In this document: positions 27,211 to 36,060 of the stretch, in pieces
Numbering within the stretch: position 1 is the stretch's first letter
Layout of the letters: each line of letters starts with the position of its first letter
Assembly (NCBI RefSeq): GCF_001528745.1
Contig: NZ_BCNS01000157.1
Coordinates: forward strand, 1-43,440
Origin: Marinobacterium profundum
GTDB lineage: Bacteria; Pseudomonadota; Gammaproteobacteria; Pseudomonadales; Balneatricaceae
Direction: 5' to 3'
DNA: 43,440 nt
Program-made: the position numbers and the translations under genes
Notes under the pieces: model-generated
Told to the model about the DNA's origin: nothing
The model's input: only the letters and a program-made list of their open reading frames with translations
Database searches by the model: none

Positions 27211-29301
27211 TTAATGTTGGGAGATGATGACATTGCCGTAGGGCGTCACTTTGGCGACCCAGCCCGGTGGCACCAGCGACGTGGAGTCATGCTGCATCAG
27301 CATGGCTGGCCCCTCGATCAATTGCCCTGCCCGCAATCGCGAGCGGTCGTAGCGGGGTGTTATGCGTGCGCTACCATCGTCGAATATTGTTTCGCGCTCG
27401 TAGAGAAACGCATCGACAGTATCACCGGGCTGAGCAGCAGCCAGCGGTGGCCATTCGAGCTTTTGCGACTCAGAATTTCCGATCAGGCGCAATGTCACAA
27501 GCTCAACAACCGCCCCCTCAAAGCAGTAGCCGTAGTCCTGCTCATGCTGCCGATGAAAGGTTTCAATAACCTGATTTACCGCATTGCTATCGATAGCTCC
27601 CGCGGGGAACTCGGCCCGCAACTCGAAGCCCTGGCCATAGTAGCGACACTCGGCGATCCGACTGATGCGCATCATCTCTTCCGATACATCGTCATTGCGC
27701 AGTTGCTCACGAACCTCGCTCTCCAGGCTATCCATACTCAGCTGTAAACGCTCAAGCTGCTGATCGCTAATGGTATTAAGGTCACACATCAGAGACCGGG
27801 TATTCTCGTACTGAATATCAGTCGTAAGGAGACCAGCGGCAGCTGTAATACCAGGGGCAGGCGGCACCAGTACCGCCTTCGCGTTCACTTCCTCGGCCAG
27901 TGCCGGACCATGCACCGGCCCTGCCCCGCCAAAGGGCATCAGCACGAAATCGCGTGGATCAACCCCCCGTGCAACAGAGCTGGAGCGAATGGCCAGGGCC
28001 ATGTTGTTATTAACGATCTTGAGGATACCCAGCGCCGCTTCCTCTAGCGACAGCCCTAAAGGTTCGGCAATCTTCTCGCGAATGGCCTGTTCCGACAGCG
28101 CCCGGTCTACCTTGAGATCGCCGCCAAGCATCTGATCAGGGTCCAGCCTACCGAGGACAATATTGGCGTCCGTCACCGTCGGTTCGCTGCCTCCTCGGCC
28201 ATAACAGGCCGGCCCCGGGTTTGATCCAGCCGAGCGCGGCCCGACCTGAAAGCCTCCCGCCTCGTCGACGAACGCTATCGAGCCACCACCCGCCCCAATG
28301 GTAATCAGATCAATCATCGGCGCCAGCACCGGATGGCCGGATACGTAGGAGTCCCGCGGATTCATAATCTTGATGCTGCCATCAACCAGAGTGGAGATAT
28401 CGGCCGACGTCCCCCCTATATCCACGGTAATCAGGTTGCGCTCACCATCGAGGCTGGCGAAATAATGTCCCCCGATCACCCCGCCAGCGGGGCCGGACAT
28501 CAGGATATTCACCGGGCGCTCGCAGCAGCTCTCAACCGTTGCGACACCGCCATTGGACTGCATAATGCGCAGTTCGGCATCGATGCCATTTTCACGTAAT
28601 TGGCTGGAAAGATGGATCAGATAGAATGAGGTTCGGGGGCCTATATAGGCGTTCATTGCGGTAGTGGAAAAACGTTCGTATTCACGCATGACATCGACGA
28701 CTTCGCTCGAACAGCAAACATAAGCGTCCGGCATCTCCTGTTGCACAATCTCCTTGGCTCGCAATTCGTGGTCCCGATTCAGGAAGGAATAGAGAAAGCC
28801 GATGATGACCGCCTCAACACCGCGGGATTTAAGCAACCGGGCCGCCTCTCGCACCTCTGCTTCATCCAGAGCCGTTTCAACATCACCGTGCGGTGGCAGT
28901 ACCCGCTCGTTGATGGGTATGCGATTGCGACGCCTGACCAGCGGATCTGTTTGCCAGGGAGCATCGAAATGCAGCGAAAAGTTATGCGGCCGCTTGTGCC
29001 GTCCGATATGCAGGATGTCGCGAAAGCCTTTGGTCGTCAGCATTCCCACTTCAGCACCGTTGTGCTCGATAGAGATATTGGTTGCGACTGTGGTGCCGTG
29101 AACGATCAGATCCACCTCTTCCTTGCCGATACCCGCCTGATTGCAGAGCTCCAATACCCCCCGCATCACGGCGATTGATTGATCCTCGAGGGTACTTGGC
29201 ACCTTGTGCTTGAAGATCGCGCGGCCGATCGAGTCACGCTCCGTGGTTTCCAGTATCAAGTCCGTATTCGTCCCGCCTACATCTACGCCTATACGTGCCA
29301 T
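27211..29301 (-). CDS. hyuA: Hydantoinase A / N-methylhydantoinase alpha subunit
   Basis: 696 residues, standard HyuA length. The N-terminus MARIGVDVGGTNTDLILETT is the phosphate-binding loop of the ASKHA ATPase fold. VHGTTVATNISIEHNG and TKGFRDILHIGRHKRPHNF follow. NGGVATVESCCERPVNILMS, GPAGGVIGGHYFA and NLITVDIGGTSADISTL form the second phosphate loop. MIDLITIGAGGGSIAFVDEA and FGGAGPVHGPALAEE close the site. It supplies ATP-driven activation in the HyuAB complex. Substrate specificity cannot be read directly; acetophenone carboxylase-type subunits are homologous alternatives, but the nearby amidase and deaminase favour N-methylhydantoin. It is first in its operon and divergent from a LysR gene. 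Confidence 0.9.
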   Translation of the reverse strand: MARIGVDVGGTNTDLILETTERDSIGRAIFKHKVPSTLEDQSIAVMRGVLELCNQAGIGKEEVDLIVHGTTVATNISIEHNGAEVGMLTTKGFRDILHIGRHKRPHNFSLHFDAPWQTDPLVRRRNRIPINERVLPPHGDVETALDEAEVREAARLLKSRGVEAVIIGFLYSFLNRDHELRAKEIVQQEMPDAYVCCSSEVVDVMREYERFSTTAMNAYIGPRTSFYLIHLSSQLRENGIDAELRIMQSNGGVATVESCCERPVNILMSGPAGGVIGGHYFASLDGERNLITVDIGGTSADISTLVDGSIKIMNPRDSYVSGHPVLAPMIDLITIGAGGGSIAFVDEAGGFQVGPRSAGSNPGPACYGRGGSEPTVTDANIVLGRLDPDQMLGGDLKVDRALSEQAIREKIAEPLGLSLEEAALGILKIVNNNMALAIRSSSVARGVDPRDFVLMPFGGAGPVHGPALAEEVNAKAVLVPPAPGITAAAGLLTTDIQYENTRSLMCDLNTISDQQLERLQLSMDSLESEVREQLRNDDVSEEMMRISRIAECRYYGQGFELRAEFPAGAIDSNAVNQVIETFHRQHEQDYGYCFEGAVVELVTLRLIGNSESQKLEWPPLAAAQPGDTVDAFLYERETIFDDGSARITPRYDRSRLRAGQLIEGPAMLMQHDSTSLVPPGWVAKVTPYGNVIISQH

Positions 29302-29508
29302 AGTGCTTGCTTCCTCTGTACGTCGATTGCTGAGCCAGATTGCTGCCGACTTTTGCGAACAGTCGTTCGGGATGCATGATTGCGCATACCCTTGTGATCT
29401 TGAGACATGAGACTCTGCTCCATCTTTATACTTATTCGAAAGGTTCCAGGGCCCTGAATCCGGTGGCTGTTCAACTTGTCACCACTTGCAACCTAGTCTA
29501 TGCTCGGC

Positions 29509-29547
29509 AATTGATACCGTCTAATTCATTTTAATGAAGAATTGATA
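29509..29547. promoter_or_regulatory. Repeats in the hyuA-lysR intergenic region
   Basis: AATTGATA occurs at 29509-29516 and 29540-29547, 31 bp apart, about three helical turns. Between them lies the palindrome TTCATT TT AATGAA (29525-29538). These are plausible sites for the adjoining LysR protein, controlling itself and hyuAB. Confidence 0.4.
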
Positions 29548-29552
29548 ACTCC

Positions 29553-30449
29553 ATGAGCATTAATGTTCGATTTGATCTGCGCCACCTGAAAGCCTTCATG
29601 GCCGTTGCCGAACTGCTCCATTTCAAGAAAGCAGCAGAGGCGCTGTTTATCACCCAGCCTGCCCTCAGTCGCCTGATAAAGAATTTGGAGAATGAAGTGA
29701 AGGCCGAGTTATTTGCCCGAACAACCCGCCAGGTAGCACTGACAGAGGCTGGCCGGCTGCTTCAGGATGAATGTCGGCTGGCATTCAGTCATATCGAGCG
29801 CGGAGTCCATCTTGCGCAACGCGCTGCCGAAGGGGACATTGGCCATATTACAATTGCTTATAATGACTTCTCGATCAACGGCAACCTGCCGCGCATTCTC
29901 GAAGCCTTTAAGGAAAAGTTCCCACAGGTTGCGGTCGAACTCAGCTATATACCATCTCATCTCCAGCATGAAGCCCTACGCGACTGCCAGATAGATATCG
30001 GTTTCTTAATAGGGCCGTCCGAGGACGGCTGCATCGAATCCTTGCTGGTGGACCGGGAAAAAACGGTGGTAATCCTTCCGGTCAAGCATCCACTGGCCCA
30101 GCGCAAAACAATCCGACTGAAAGAGCTGGCCGACGAGAAGTTTATTATCGGCTCGGAAGGCGGCTGGCAGGCCTTCCGAGCCCATATATTCACCATTTGC
30201 CAAAAGGCCGGTTTTATTCCTCAAATAATTCAGGAGGCTTCCACCAGTAATGGTATTTTCGGCCTGGTGGCCGCCAATATGGGAATCTCACTCTATGCGG
30301 AGTGCGTAAAAAACTTCACGCGCCGGGATATCGTCGTGGTACCACTAGAGGAAGACCAGAGCATCATCGAAACTGTCGCAGCCTGGAACACGGCCTACGA
30401 AAGCCCTAGCGCACGACGGTTCAAGGAGCTACTCAAGCAGGCACTTTAA
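29553..30449 (+). CDS. LysR-family regulator of the hyu genes
   Basis: 298 residues. The N-terminal HTH is LRHLKAFMAVAELLHFKKAA, then EALFITQPALSRLIKNLENE and LFARTTRQVALTEAGRLLQD. The effector domain starts GHITIAYNDFSINGNLPRIL, with FPQVAVELSYIP and the DIGFLIGP segment of the ligand cleft. It is divergent from hyuA across a 251-bp gap, the usual layout for a LysR activator of its neighbouring operon. The likely inducer is the hydantoin-type substrate or its product, which is inference. A small ORF follows its stop by ten bases. Confidence 0.9.
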   Translation: MSINVRFDLRHLKAFMAVAELLHFKKAAEALFITQPALSRLIKNLENEVKAELFARTTRQVALTEAGRLLQDECRLAFSHIERGVHLAQRAAEGDIGHITIAYNDFSINGNLPRILEAFKEKFPQVAVELSYIPSHLQHEALRDCQIDIGFLIGPSEDGCIESLLVDREKTVVILPVKHPLAQRKTIRLKELADEKFIIGSEGGWQAFRAHIFTICQKAGFIPQIIQEASTSNGIFGLVAANMGISLYAECVKNFTRRDIVVVPLEEDQSIIETVAAWNTAYESPSARRFKELLKQAL

Positions 30450-30458
30450 GATTGAGAG

Positions 30459-30953
30459 GTGAGTAATGCCTCTGACTCATCCACAGACTACGATCCCACG
30501 ACACTACTCGAATATCGCCGCCAGCGGCATAAACGCACAGCCACCGCGATCGAGATCCTGTTCAGAGCGCATTTGGAAGATCATTGCAGCGAGCTGGCCC
30601 ATCAGTACAGCCAGCACGACAAGGTTCCGCCATCCAAAAAATCCAAAGACCCACTCACACGAGTTCTCAACTTGATTCTGACCTTAGCGGAAAGCGCACG
30701 GCGAAACGAGCAGGAGCTGAGGTTACAGCTTGGTATCGGTCCCGAAGGATGGCCATCAAGGGGCATCCCCTGAAATGGAGGCGACCTACCGTCAAGACTT
30801 GACGCTCTGTCGCGAGGGGCCGCGCCCTTTTCGGTACTGGTGGAGTTGCGCCGGTTTTACAAGTTACACGCAGAATACCAGACGGTCTTTAAGCTGGCAG
30901 AGCAGTTCCGTAGACTGGCCAAAACTCGCGCCAGGCAGCGTTTTATATATTAA
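30459..30953 (+). pseudogene. Unknown small protein with an in-frame TGA
   Basis: A GTG start ten bases after the lysR stop opens a frame of 104 codons ending EGWPSRGIP at TGA 30771-30773. The same frame then stays open for 59 more codons: NGGDLPSRLDALSRGA, FSVLVELRRFYKLHAEYQTV and FKLAEQFRRLAKTRARQRFI, to TAA at 30951. The downstream part has a convincing amphipathic, Arg/Lys-rich helical character and no ribosome site of its own. The simplest reading is one gene of about 164 residues with a nonsense mutation (for example CGA to TGA). I do not recognise the family. Translation coupling with lysR is likely. Confidence 0.5.
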
Positions 30954-31039
30954 TCAGGGGCTCTTTCTATCTTCAATCCAGCCATGACATTCGAACACTT
31001 CAGGAACCTCGCAATGGCAACCATGAAGTCTACCCTTGC

Positions 31040-32248
31040 TCAATGTCGAGCAAAAATAAGACTGGCATTTACGCCGCCAAACCCGAAGCTATTAGACATC
31101 ACCGTATCGACCCGGCAGCCACTACGGGTTTCATGAATCGGCGGACAGCCTTCCAGTTCCGGATCCAGCTGTTCGATATTATGGGACGCGATCATCAGGC
31201 CCTGTTGCATCATAAGCAATGAGTAGATGGCCTCATGCACACCGGCCGCTCCCAGCGCATGGCCACTCAGTGCCTTAGTCGAGCTATACGGCGGCACTTC
31301 ACCGCCAAAGGCAGCCAGCGCCGCGCGAATTTCCACCAGATCACCGGCCTGGGTACTGGTCCCGTGGGTGTTGAGGTAATCAACAGGTCCGTGCCAGCTA
31401 TCCAGTGCCATTTGCATTGCGCGCAGAGCGCCCTCGCCGGAGGGCGCCACCATATCCAGGCCATCCGAAGCGGTGCCATATCCCACCACTTCGGCATAGA
31501 TATGGGCACCGCGGCGCAGGGCGTGATCCCTTTCCTCAAGTACCATTACCCCCCCACCACCACTGATCACAAACCCATCGCGATCCCGGTCATAGGGTCG
31601 GCTCGCCCGCTCAGGTGTGGCGTTAAAGCGGGTTGAAAAGGCGCCCATCCCATCAAACATGCAGCTCTGACTCAAGTGCTCGGCTTCCGCACCGCCGGCA
31701 AAAACAATTTCCTGCTTGCCGAACTGGATTTGCTCGAAGGCATGACCTATACAGTGCGCACTGGTGGCACAGGCCGATCCAATAGAGTAGTTCAGCCCTT
31801 TGATGCCAAAATAGCTAGATGCACAAGCCGACGCGGTGCTCGCCATCGTTCGGGGTACCCGATAGGGACCGACCTTGCGAGCGCCCTGATTTTCGAGCAG
31901 ACGGTTAGCCTCGACAATATCTTTACTCGACGCGCCCCCGGATCCCAGCACACACCCTGTTCGCGGATGTGATACCAAATCCGCATTCAGTCCGGCATCG
32001 GCAATGGCGTCTCGCATCGCCAAACAGGCATAGACAGCTGCATCCCCCATAAAACGTGCCTGCTTGCGCTCAATTGACGCAGAATTAGCCGTCACCTGAC
32101 CGGACAAATGACAACGCAGCCCTGCATCACGGTAAGTGCTGTTTATCCCGATGCCCGAGCAACCGCCTACTAGCGATGCAAACACTTCATCCAGACTGTT
32201 GCCCAGGCTCGATACGATTCCCATTCCGGTTACAACCACTCGACGCAT
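31040..32248 (-). CDS. fabB: 3-oxoacyl-ACP synthase, FabB/KAS I type
   Basis: 402 residues from ATG 32248 ([20 protein letters not shown]), the canonical KAS start; a longer frame upstream is not needed. Active-site Cys160 is in [20 protein letters not shown]; the two histidines are in [16 protein letters not shown] and [33 protein letters not shown] and the end [14 protein letters not shown] are also standard. It condenses acyl-ACP with malonyl-ACP in fatty acid elongation. FabB is normally paired with fabA; no fabA lies next to it here. It could be a second copy or part of a lost lipid or polyketide-like cluster. It stands alone between the hyu region and the second TRAP operon. Confidence 0.88.
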   Translation of the reverse strand: MRRVVVTGMGIVSSLGNSLDEVFASLVGGCSGIGINSTYRDAGLRCHLSGQVTANSASIERKQARFMGDAAVYACLAMRDAIADAGLNADLVSHPRTGCVLGSGGASSKDIVEANRLLENQGARKVGPYRVPRTMASTASACASSYFGIKGLNYSIGSACATSAHCIGHAFEQIQFGKQEIVFAGGAEAEHLSQSCMFDGMGAFSTRFNATPERASRPYDRDRDGFVISGGGGVMVLEERDHALRRGAHIYAEVVGYGTASDGLDMVAPSGEGALRAMQMALDSWHGPVDYLNTHGTSTQAGDLVEIRAALAAFGGEVPPYSSTKALSGHALGAAGVHEAIYSLLMMQQGLMIASHNIEQLDPELEGCPPIHETRSGCRVDTVMSNSFGFGGVNASLIFARH

Positions 32249-32499
32249 AGCACAGTCTCCGCATCCACAATTGTTCAGCTGCCGAGTCAATACGACAGCA
32301 GGCGGCCCGATATTAAGCCAAAGCAACATGAAGATTAATTGCCTTTGCGGAATCGATTGATAACACCAATGAGAGTAGTTACAGCCCACGGTGATTAGGG
32401 GCCTGATGATCACAACAGTGCCAGGCTATAGTGGTGAAATAGGAGGTATGTCGGCCTTTACTGCCAGCGTTCCCTACGAGTCCTTTTGACTGGCCGCCT

Positions 32500-32712
32500 C
32501 CCATAACCACAGTTGGCAGCAGCACCCCGGATTTGTCGTTGGAAGACTACGTGGCCGCAATCCGTGCCACCAAAACCCTCCCACTCACCACCGACTTTGG
32601 CATCAAAACCTGTGCCCAAGTACAGGCACTGCACCGTCATAGCGATATCACCGTGATCGGCTCAGGCCTGCTGGATGCCTATAACCGCGGTGGCCCCGCG
32701 GCCGTACTGTAG
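32500..32712 (+). pseudogene. TrpA-like TIM-barrel C-terminal fragment
   Basis: An open frame reads TTVGSSTPDLSLEDYVAAIR, then ATKTLPLTTDFGIKTCAQVQ, ALHRHSDITVIGSGLLDAYN and RGGPAAVL before TAG. The pattern LPL..DFGIKT.AQV and ITVIGSGLLDA resembles the last barrel strands of tryptophan synthase alpha chain (usually VGFGIKTPEQ and VVVGSALV). There is no start, and the stop lies upstream at 32451. It is a fragment of a TrpA-like or related barrel enzyme, with moderate confidence. Confidence 0.42.
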
Positions 32713-32879
32713 CCGTGAGGCCGCTGCGAGCCTGAGTATCCGCCGAGCGGGATCAGCAATAAAGAAGATAAAGAAACGGGTGCGATCTTGAGCACCTACC
32801 TGATCGAAAATAGAGTCTTACCGCCCCGACCAGCAGAGCTTGACCGCCCGCTTGATCTCAGAAAATCAATACTCGTTAC

Positions 32880-34202
32880 CTACCCCATCACCAGGTTCGG
32901 CAGCCACATGACCAGCTCCGGAAAGAGCATGCAGAACACCAGAACCATAAGCTTCAGCAGAATGAAGGGCGTCACCGACTTGTAGATATCCAGCATGCTG
33001 ACATCGGGGGGCGCAATTCCCTTCAGATAGAACAACGCAAAACCATAGGGCGGCGTCTGCACCGCGATTTCAATATTCAGGATCATCAGAATACCGAACC
33101 AGATCGGATCAAAACCAAGATCCACCACTATGGGAGTAAAGAGCGGCGCGCACATCAGTACGATGATGAACTCATCGATAATGAAGCCCAGCAACAACAT
33201 AATCAGCTGCATCAGAATTACCACGCCCAAAGGCGGTAATCCCAAGTCCTTGGTGAAGCCGGCCACCATATCCTGCACGCCCATCATCAGATGAAAGTTG
33301 CTGAACAGCGTGGCTCCCAGAATAATCCACATAGCCACACTGACCAGCATGGCCGTCTCGATACCGGCCATGCGAAACATGCCCATGCGGAAACGCTTGA
33401 AAAAGAAAGCAAGTATCAAGGCCCCGACGACCCCAATGGCGCCGGACTCGGTCGGTGTCGCGATGCCGCTGACAATACTGCCCAACACCGCCATAATCAG
33501 CAAGAGAGAAAACAGACCATCCCGCAGCGTCCGCAGTTGTTCCTGCGGTGACATCGACGCTTCCTTTCCCGTCCCCATCGGAGCACGTGCCGGATTTAGC
33601 TTGCAACTGATAACGATATAAGCCACTAACAGGCAGATCGTAACCAGCGCCGGTACCAATGCGGCAATGAACATCCTCCCGACAGAGTTCTGGGTGGAGG
33701 CTGCAAACATGATCATAGGCACACTGGGAGGAATCAGAATCCCGAGGCCCCCGCCGGCCATAATCACCCCCAGCGCCAGCCGTCGGTCATAGCCGCGCTC
33801 CAGCATCGGCCTTAGCGCAATACTGCCGGAGGTCATGATACCAGCACCGATAATACCAACCATTGCGCCAATCATGGAGCAGACACCCACCACGCTGATT
33901 GCCAATGACCCGCGCACCCGTCCTATGATCAACTGGCTGGCATTGAACATCGCGTCGCCAATGCCCGAGCGGGTAAGCAACTGGCCCATATAGATATAAA
34001 GCGGAATCGCCAGCAGGATAAAACTGAACAATGTCGATTCAAAGGTACTGGGCAATATATTGAAAATCCCCTCGCCCCAGGTGCCATACCCCACGGCCAT
34101 GGCAATACCGCCCAGCGCCAGACCAACCGGTGTTCCAATCACAAACGCAATCAGGATACAAAGCAGCAAAACACCCGTAAGCAACTCAATTCCCATCTTC
34201 AC
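32880..34202 (-). CDS. dctM: TRAP transporter large permease (DctM), second system
   Basis: 440 residues, about 12 helices. It begins MKMGIELLTGVLLLCILIAF, followed by TPVGLALGGIAMAVGYGTW. DctM marks: STLFSFILLAIPLYIYMGQL, IGAMVGIIGAGIMTSGSIAL and MAGGGLGILIPPSVPMIMFA. SGIATPTESGAIGVVGALIL, DEFIIVLMCAPLFTPIVVDL and NIEIAVQTPPYGFALFYLKG come later. It overlaps the dctQ stop by 17 bp. Third gene of dctP-dctQ-dctM downstream of gabD and an omega-aminotransferase on the same strand, so it likely imports an amino acid or dicarboxylate for that pathway. Confidence 0.92.
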   Translation of the reverse strand: MKMGIELLTGVLLLCILIAFVIGTPVGLALGGIAMAVGYGTWGEGIFNILPSTFESTLFSFILLAIPLYIYMGQLLTRSGIGDAMFNASQLIIGRVRGSLAISVVGVCSMIGAMVGIIGAGIMTSGSIALRPMLERGYDRRLALGVIMAGGGLGILIPPSVPMIMFAASTQNSVGRMFIAALVPALVTICLLVAYIVISCKLNPARAPMGTGKEASMSPQEQLRTLRDGLFSLLLIMAVLGSIVSGIATPTESGAIGVVGALILAFFFKRFRMGMFRMAGIETAMLVSVAMWIILGATLFSNFHLMMGVQDMVAGFTKDLGLPPLGVVILMQLIMLLLGFIIDEFIIVLMCAPLFTPIVVDLGFDPIWFGILMILNIEIAVQTPPYGFALFYLKGIAPPDVSMLDIYKSVTPFILLKLMVLVFCMLFPELVMWLPNLVMG

Positions 34203-34737
34203 GGACCTCCTTCGGATTCAGCAGCAGGTCTTTTCCCGCCAGTAGATGATAAGCATCCCTGATCATGTCGCTGAAAAGCTGCAGGATCATCAGCACCGCC
34301 GAGATCACCAGCATAAGCCAGAAGTGGTGCATGTTCGGCGCCCATTCACTCATGCGGCGATATTTAAACTCGATTGCTTCGTTAAACTTTTCGATGCAGA
34401 CAATAATGACTATCACCATAAAGAAAATCGCCAATAGCGCCGACAACAGATTAAAGATACGGCGACTCTTGCCGGAAACCGACATATAAAGAATATCGAC
34501 GTTGATATGAGCCTTTCGCTGTTGCGCATAGGCGCCGCCAAGTGCCGCTAGATAACCGAAGCAAAACAACGACAAATCATAGGCCCATATAGTTGGCTGA
34601 TTCAGTAGATAGCGGGAAAACACTTCGAAGGCCACGATCAGAGCAAGCAAAGGCATCAGATAAGAGGTGGAACGGCCAATAAAGGCCACTAGGCGTTCAA
34701 CACTGGCGCAGTAGGTTCTGAGAACGTTTTTAATCAT
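34186..34737 (-). CDS. dctQ: TRAP transporter small subunit (DctQ), second system
   Basis: 183 residues from ATG 34737; an upstream start at 34839 would run back to within 28 bp of the dctP stop and is not favoured. The first helix region is TSYLMPLLALIVAFEVFSRY, with LLNQPTIWAYDLSLFCFGYL and GGAYAQQRKAHINVDILYMS, the classic DctQ motif ending in the HINVDI element. Two further helices follow. It anchors the large subunit. The ribosome site is weak, so expression probably depends on read-through from dctP. Confidence 0.85.
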   Translation of the reverse strand: MIKNVLRTYCASVERLVAFIGRSTSYLMPLLALIVAFEVFSRYLLNQPTIWAYDLSLFCFGYLAALGGAYAQQRKAHINVDILYMSVSGKSRRIFNLLSALLAIFFMVIVIIVCIEKFNEAIEFKYRRMSEWAPNMHHFWLMLVISAVLMILQLFSDMIRDAYHLLAGKDLLLNPKEVREDGN

Positions 34738-34867
34738 GGACAAGCTCTGAGAAGAATAGGCAGAGGCCACACCCGTGCCTTCGACAATTAGCCCCCCGCT
34801 TCGGGTAGCGGCGATGAATATAATTGACGCAGCACGCACAGTGCGCCCCTGTCTAGAGGGTCGGCGA

Positions 34868-35887
34868 TTACTTCAATTTCAGGATATCTACAAGCTGCTT
34901 GCTGTATTTGTCCTGCTCAGCGTACTCGTCCCACAGGGACTCACCTGCACTGGCCCAGGCAGACTGGTCATCGGCGCTCGGCAGAGGGCTCCACTGCATC
35001 CCCTTGGCTTCCATGTCTGCGATAGCCTCTGACTCCCACAGACGAGACTTAGTCATCTGCAGCTGCGCATGCTTGGCGGTGGCAGACTGCACTATGGCTT
35101 TGAGGTCTTCGGGCAATTTATTCCAGGCACTTTGATTAACCACTACCGGCAGCACTTGGGCTCCGGCCAACGGCAGACGGTACATGTACTTCGCCACTTC
35201 GACATGGTTACCATCACGATGATCAATCAGGTTGCTGCCGATGGAGCCATCAATAACCCCTGTGGCCAGCGCGGTATAGATTTCGCTCCAGGTCAGGGAC
35301 ACAGGCGCAGCCCCGAGCTTGCGCACGAATTTACCATAGGCGCCCGGGGCCCGCAGTTTCAAGCCCTTAAAGTCTTCAATTGAATTGATCGGTTCCTTGG
35401 TCAAGAGGTAGACTGGCGGCTGAATATAGGGATCCAGCCATACCAACCCCTGCTCGCCGTAGGCTCTTTTCAACACCTTATCCCAGCCCTTCTCATGAAA
35501 CAGGACGCTGAGCTCCCCTACATCGGCGGTACCGCCTGGCAGACCCACTTCAACAATACCCACCGGCATCTCTCCGGCATTCATCGGCTGAAAAGGTGCC
35601 CCCATAGTAATAAGACCCGATTTAACCGCCCCCAGAATACCGGTGGTCGCCACACCCTCTCCGGCATACATCATTTTGACGGCCATGCGCCCACCGGACA
35701 TGGTTTCAATATCCTGTGCCAGGCTCGAATAAACTTCACCAAACGCCGTGCCTCGCGTATAGAGGTTGGCAAAACGCCAGTTGTATTCCGCAGCCGAGGC
35801 GCTTGATACCAGGGTGGTACAGCCCAGCAGAAGTGCAACGGATCCCGTCATCAATTGCTTCTTCAATCTACCCAATAATGTCCGCAT
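34868..35887 (-). CDS. dctP: TRAP transporter substrate-binding protein (DctP), second system
   Basis: 339 residues. AAAGG precedes the ATG. The signal peptide is KKQLMTGSVALLLGCTTLVS with cleavage near SASAA-EYNW. The binding fold shows ETMSGGRMAVKMMYAGEGVA, then VWLDPYIQPPVYLLTKEPIN, EDFKGLKLRAPGAYGKFVRK and SEIYTALATGVIDGSIGSNL. The Arg in LKLRAPG is the usual carboxylate-binding residue, so the ligand probably has a carboxyl group. It is intact, unlike the first dctP in the window. It lies 173 bp after the aminotransferase gene on the same strand. Confidence 0.92.
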   Translation of the reverse strand: MRTLLGRLKKQLMTGSVALLLGCTTLVSSASAAEYNWRFANLYTRGTAFGEVYSSLAQDIETMSGGRMAVKMMYAGEGVATTGILGAVKSGLITMGAPFQPMNAGEMPVGIVEVGLPGGTADVGELSVLFHEKGWDKVLKRAYGEQGLVWLDPYIQPPVYLLTKEPINSIEDFKGLKLRAPGAYGKFVRKLGAAPVSLTWSEIYTALATGVIDGSIGSNLIDHRDGNHVEVAKYMYRLPLAGAQVLPVVVNQSAWNKLPEDLKAIVQSATAKHAQLQMTKSRLWESEAIADMEAKGMQWSPLPSADDQSAWASAGESLWDEYAEQDKYSKQLVDILKLK

Positions 35888-36060
35888 CCAAAATTACCTT
35901 TCTAGTTATTTGAAATAGCCGCGAACCGACCATTCACTCATCAGTTCGCGGGCAGGTTAACAACAGCCCTGCGGCCGTTACATCACGTCTTGCACACCTA
36001 AAGGTGAGGTGCCATCAAACATTCACCTGCCGCTGCGGCGAGGGAAATCCGGCAGCCCCC

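Noticed and set aside
30771..30773. Selenocysteine at the in-frame TGA
   Set aside because: No SECIS-like hairpin was recognised directly after the TGA and the surrounding residues resemble no selenoprotein; a nonsense mutation is simpler.
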